Shown: in pieces, positions 5,135 through 5,651 of the stretch
How the letters are laid out: each line of letters opens with the position of its first letter
Numbering within the stretch: position 1 is the first letter of the stretch
From: Bacillota bacterium
GTDB taxonomy: Bacteria > Bacillota > Clostridia > Oscillospirales > Acutalibacteraceae
DNA: 5,651 nucleotides
Direction: 5' to 3'
Assembly: GCA_030705695.1 (NCBI GenBank)
Contig: JAUZPX010000111.1
Span: 1 to 5,651, forward strand
Notes under the pieces: model-generated
Told to the model about the DNA's origin: nothing
Databases searched by the model: none
The model's input: the letters and a program-made list of their open reading frames with translations, nothing else
Made by a program: the position numbers and the translations under genes

Positions 5135-5560
5135 TTAGTCAAGTACTTCTGGCTTCTGAGCAGCATTATTATGCTCAGGGCCTGCGTACAGTTTTAATCT
5201 TAACATAGCTTTTCTGCCGATAGTAGTATCCGGGATCATGCCTTTAACAGCAAGCTCCATAGCTTTTTCAGGCTTTTGAGCCATCAAAGTATCATAACGA
5301 GTTGCTTTCATATGACCGATATATCCGGTATGGCGATAGTAGAATTTCTTTCTCAGCTTGTCCCCAGTAAGAACAGTCTCAGCACAGTTAATGATGATAA
5401 CATGATCGCCGCAATCGACATGTGGTGTGAAAGTCGGCTTATGCTTGCCTCTAAGCAAAACGGCAGCTTGTGCAGCTACACGGCCGAGCGGTTTACCGGC
5501 TGCATCCAGCACATACCACTTACGCTCAACTTCATTTGTTTTTGCCATAAAAGTGGACAT
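5135..5560 (-). CDS. rplM: 50S ribosomal protein L13
   Basis: This 141-residue protein is an early-assembling component of the large subunit. It shows the usual MSTFMAKTNEVERKWYVLDA start, GKPLGRVAAQAA (22-33), LRGKHKPTFTPHVDCGD (36-52), the HTGYIGHMK region (77-85) and the signature KGMIPDTTIGRKAMLRLKLY (106-125). The start at 5560 is favoured over the internal ATG four codons later because a perfect AAGGAGG (5568-5574) lies 7 nt upstream, and MSTFMAKT is the common N-terminus in Firmicutes. It is the first gene of the rplM-rpsI transcript seen here; the upstream hairpin suggests autoregulation by L13. Confidence 0.98.
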   Translation of the reverse strand: MSTFMAKTNEVERKWYVLDAAGKPLGRVAAQAAVLLRGKHKPTFTPHVDCGDHVIIINCAETVLTGDKLRKKFYYRHTGYIGHMKATRYDTLMAQKPEKAMELAVKGMIPDTTIGRKAMLRLKLYAGPEHNNAAQKPEVLD

Positions 5561-5583
5561 TGTATTTCCTCCTTATTTTCCAA

Positions 5584-5609
5584 GGCTTAAATCAAAACGT
5601 TTTTAAGCC
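5584..5609 (-). promoter_or_regulatory. Candidate L13 autoregulatory leader hairpin
   Basis: GGCTTAAA and TTTAAGCC form a perfect 8-bp stem with a 10-nt loop (minus-strand AACGTTTTGA) in the rplM leader, ending just before the AAGGAGG site. Firmicutes carry a known L13 leader element upstream of rplM, and position and context fit. I cannot check the match to its consensus from memory, so a simple stem-loop remains possible. Confidence 0.55.
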
Positions 5610-5637
5610 ATATGTTCTTTCGTGCATTGTTGATGAT

Positions 5638-5643
5638 ATCATA
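5638..5643 (-). promoter_or_regulatory. Candidate -10 element of the rplM promoter
   Basis: TATGAT on the minus strand matches the -10 consensus at 5 of 6 positions and would start transcription near 5630, giving a leader of about 70 nt that contains the hairpin. The -35 would fall beyond the window edge. The same bases belong to a 10-bp palindrome ATGATATCAT (5633-5642). Alternatively the operon is read from a gene further upstream. Confidence 0.4.
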
Positions 5644-5651
5644 GTAAAAAT

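Overview
The window looks like chromosomal DNA from a low-GC Gram-positive anaerobe, probably a clostridial relative (Ruminococcaceae/Oscillospiraceae-like). The reasons are an AT-rich base composition, strong AAGGAGG-type ribosome binding sites, sigma-A-type promoters, a 3D/G5/DUF348 cell-wall protein typical of spore-forming Firmicutes, two short lipoproteins and an rplM-rpsI pair. The family-level placement is inference. I see no mobile element, CRISPR array, tRNA or rRNA.

Layout: (1) 21-54 is a strong terminator for the leftmost minus-strand gene, a flavodoxin-fold NAD(P)H oxidoreductase (79-660). Upstream of that gene is an unrecognised lipoprotein gene (735-1382), also on the minus strand. 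(2) 1383-1503 holds two back-to-back sigma-A promoters that overlap physically. One drives the lipoprotein gene leftward. The other drives a plus-strand pair: a TtcA/TilS-type PP-loop ATPase (1504-2217) and an LprI-like lipoprotein (2256-2864). (3) A GC-rich hairpin (2871-2895) separates this pair from a convergent gene for a membrane-anchored 3D-domain cell-wall protein (2910-4031, minus). (4) 4032-4656 is a very AT-rich non-coding stretch. It holds a perfect-consensus promoter for the 3D gene, its roughly 130-nt leader and several TTACA/TGTAA-containing repeats. (5) 4657-5651 carries the rplM-rpsI ribosomal-protein operon on the minus strand, with a clear terminator and a candidate L13 leader hairpin.

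Functionally the window mixes housekeeping translation (L13, S9, a probable tRNA-thiolation enzyme) with envelope proteins (two lipoproteins and the 3D protein) and one redox enzyme. Nothing here convincingly forms a new defence, mobile or biosynthetic system. The points most worth a second look are the interlocked divergent promoters, the 3D protein's Asp-to-Asn change and strong promoter with a repeat-bearing leader, and the TtcA-like/LprI-like gene pairing.
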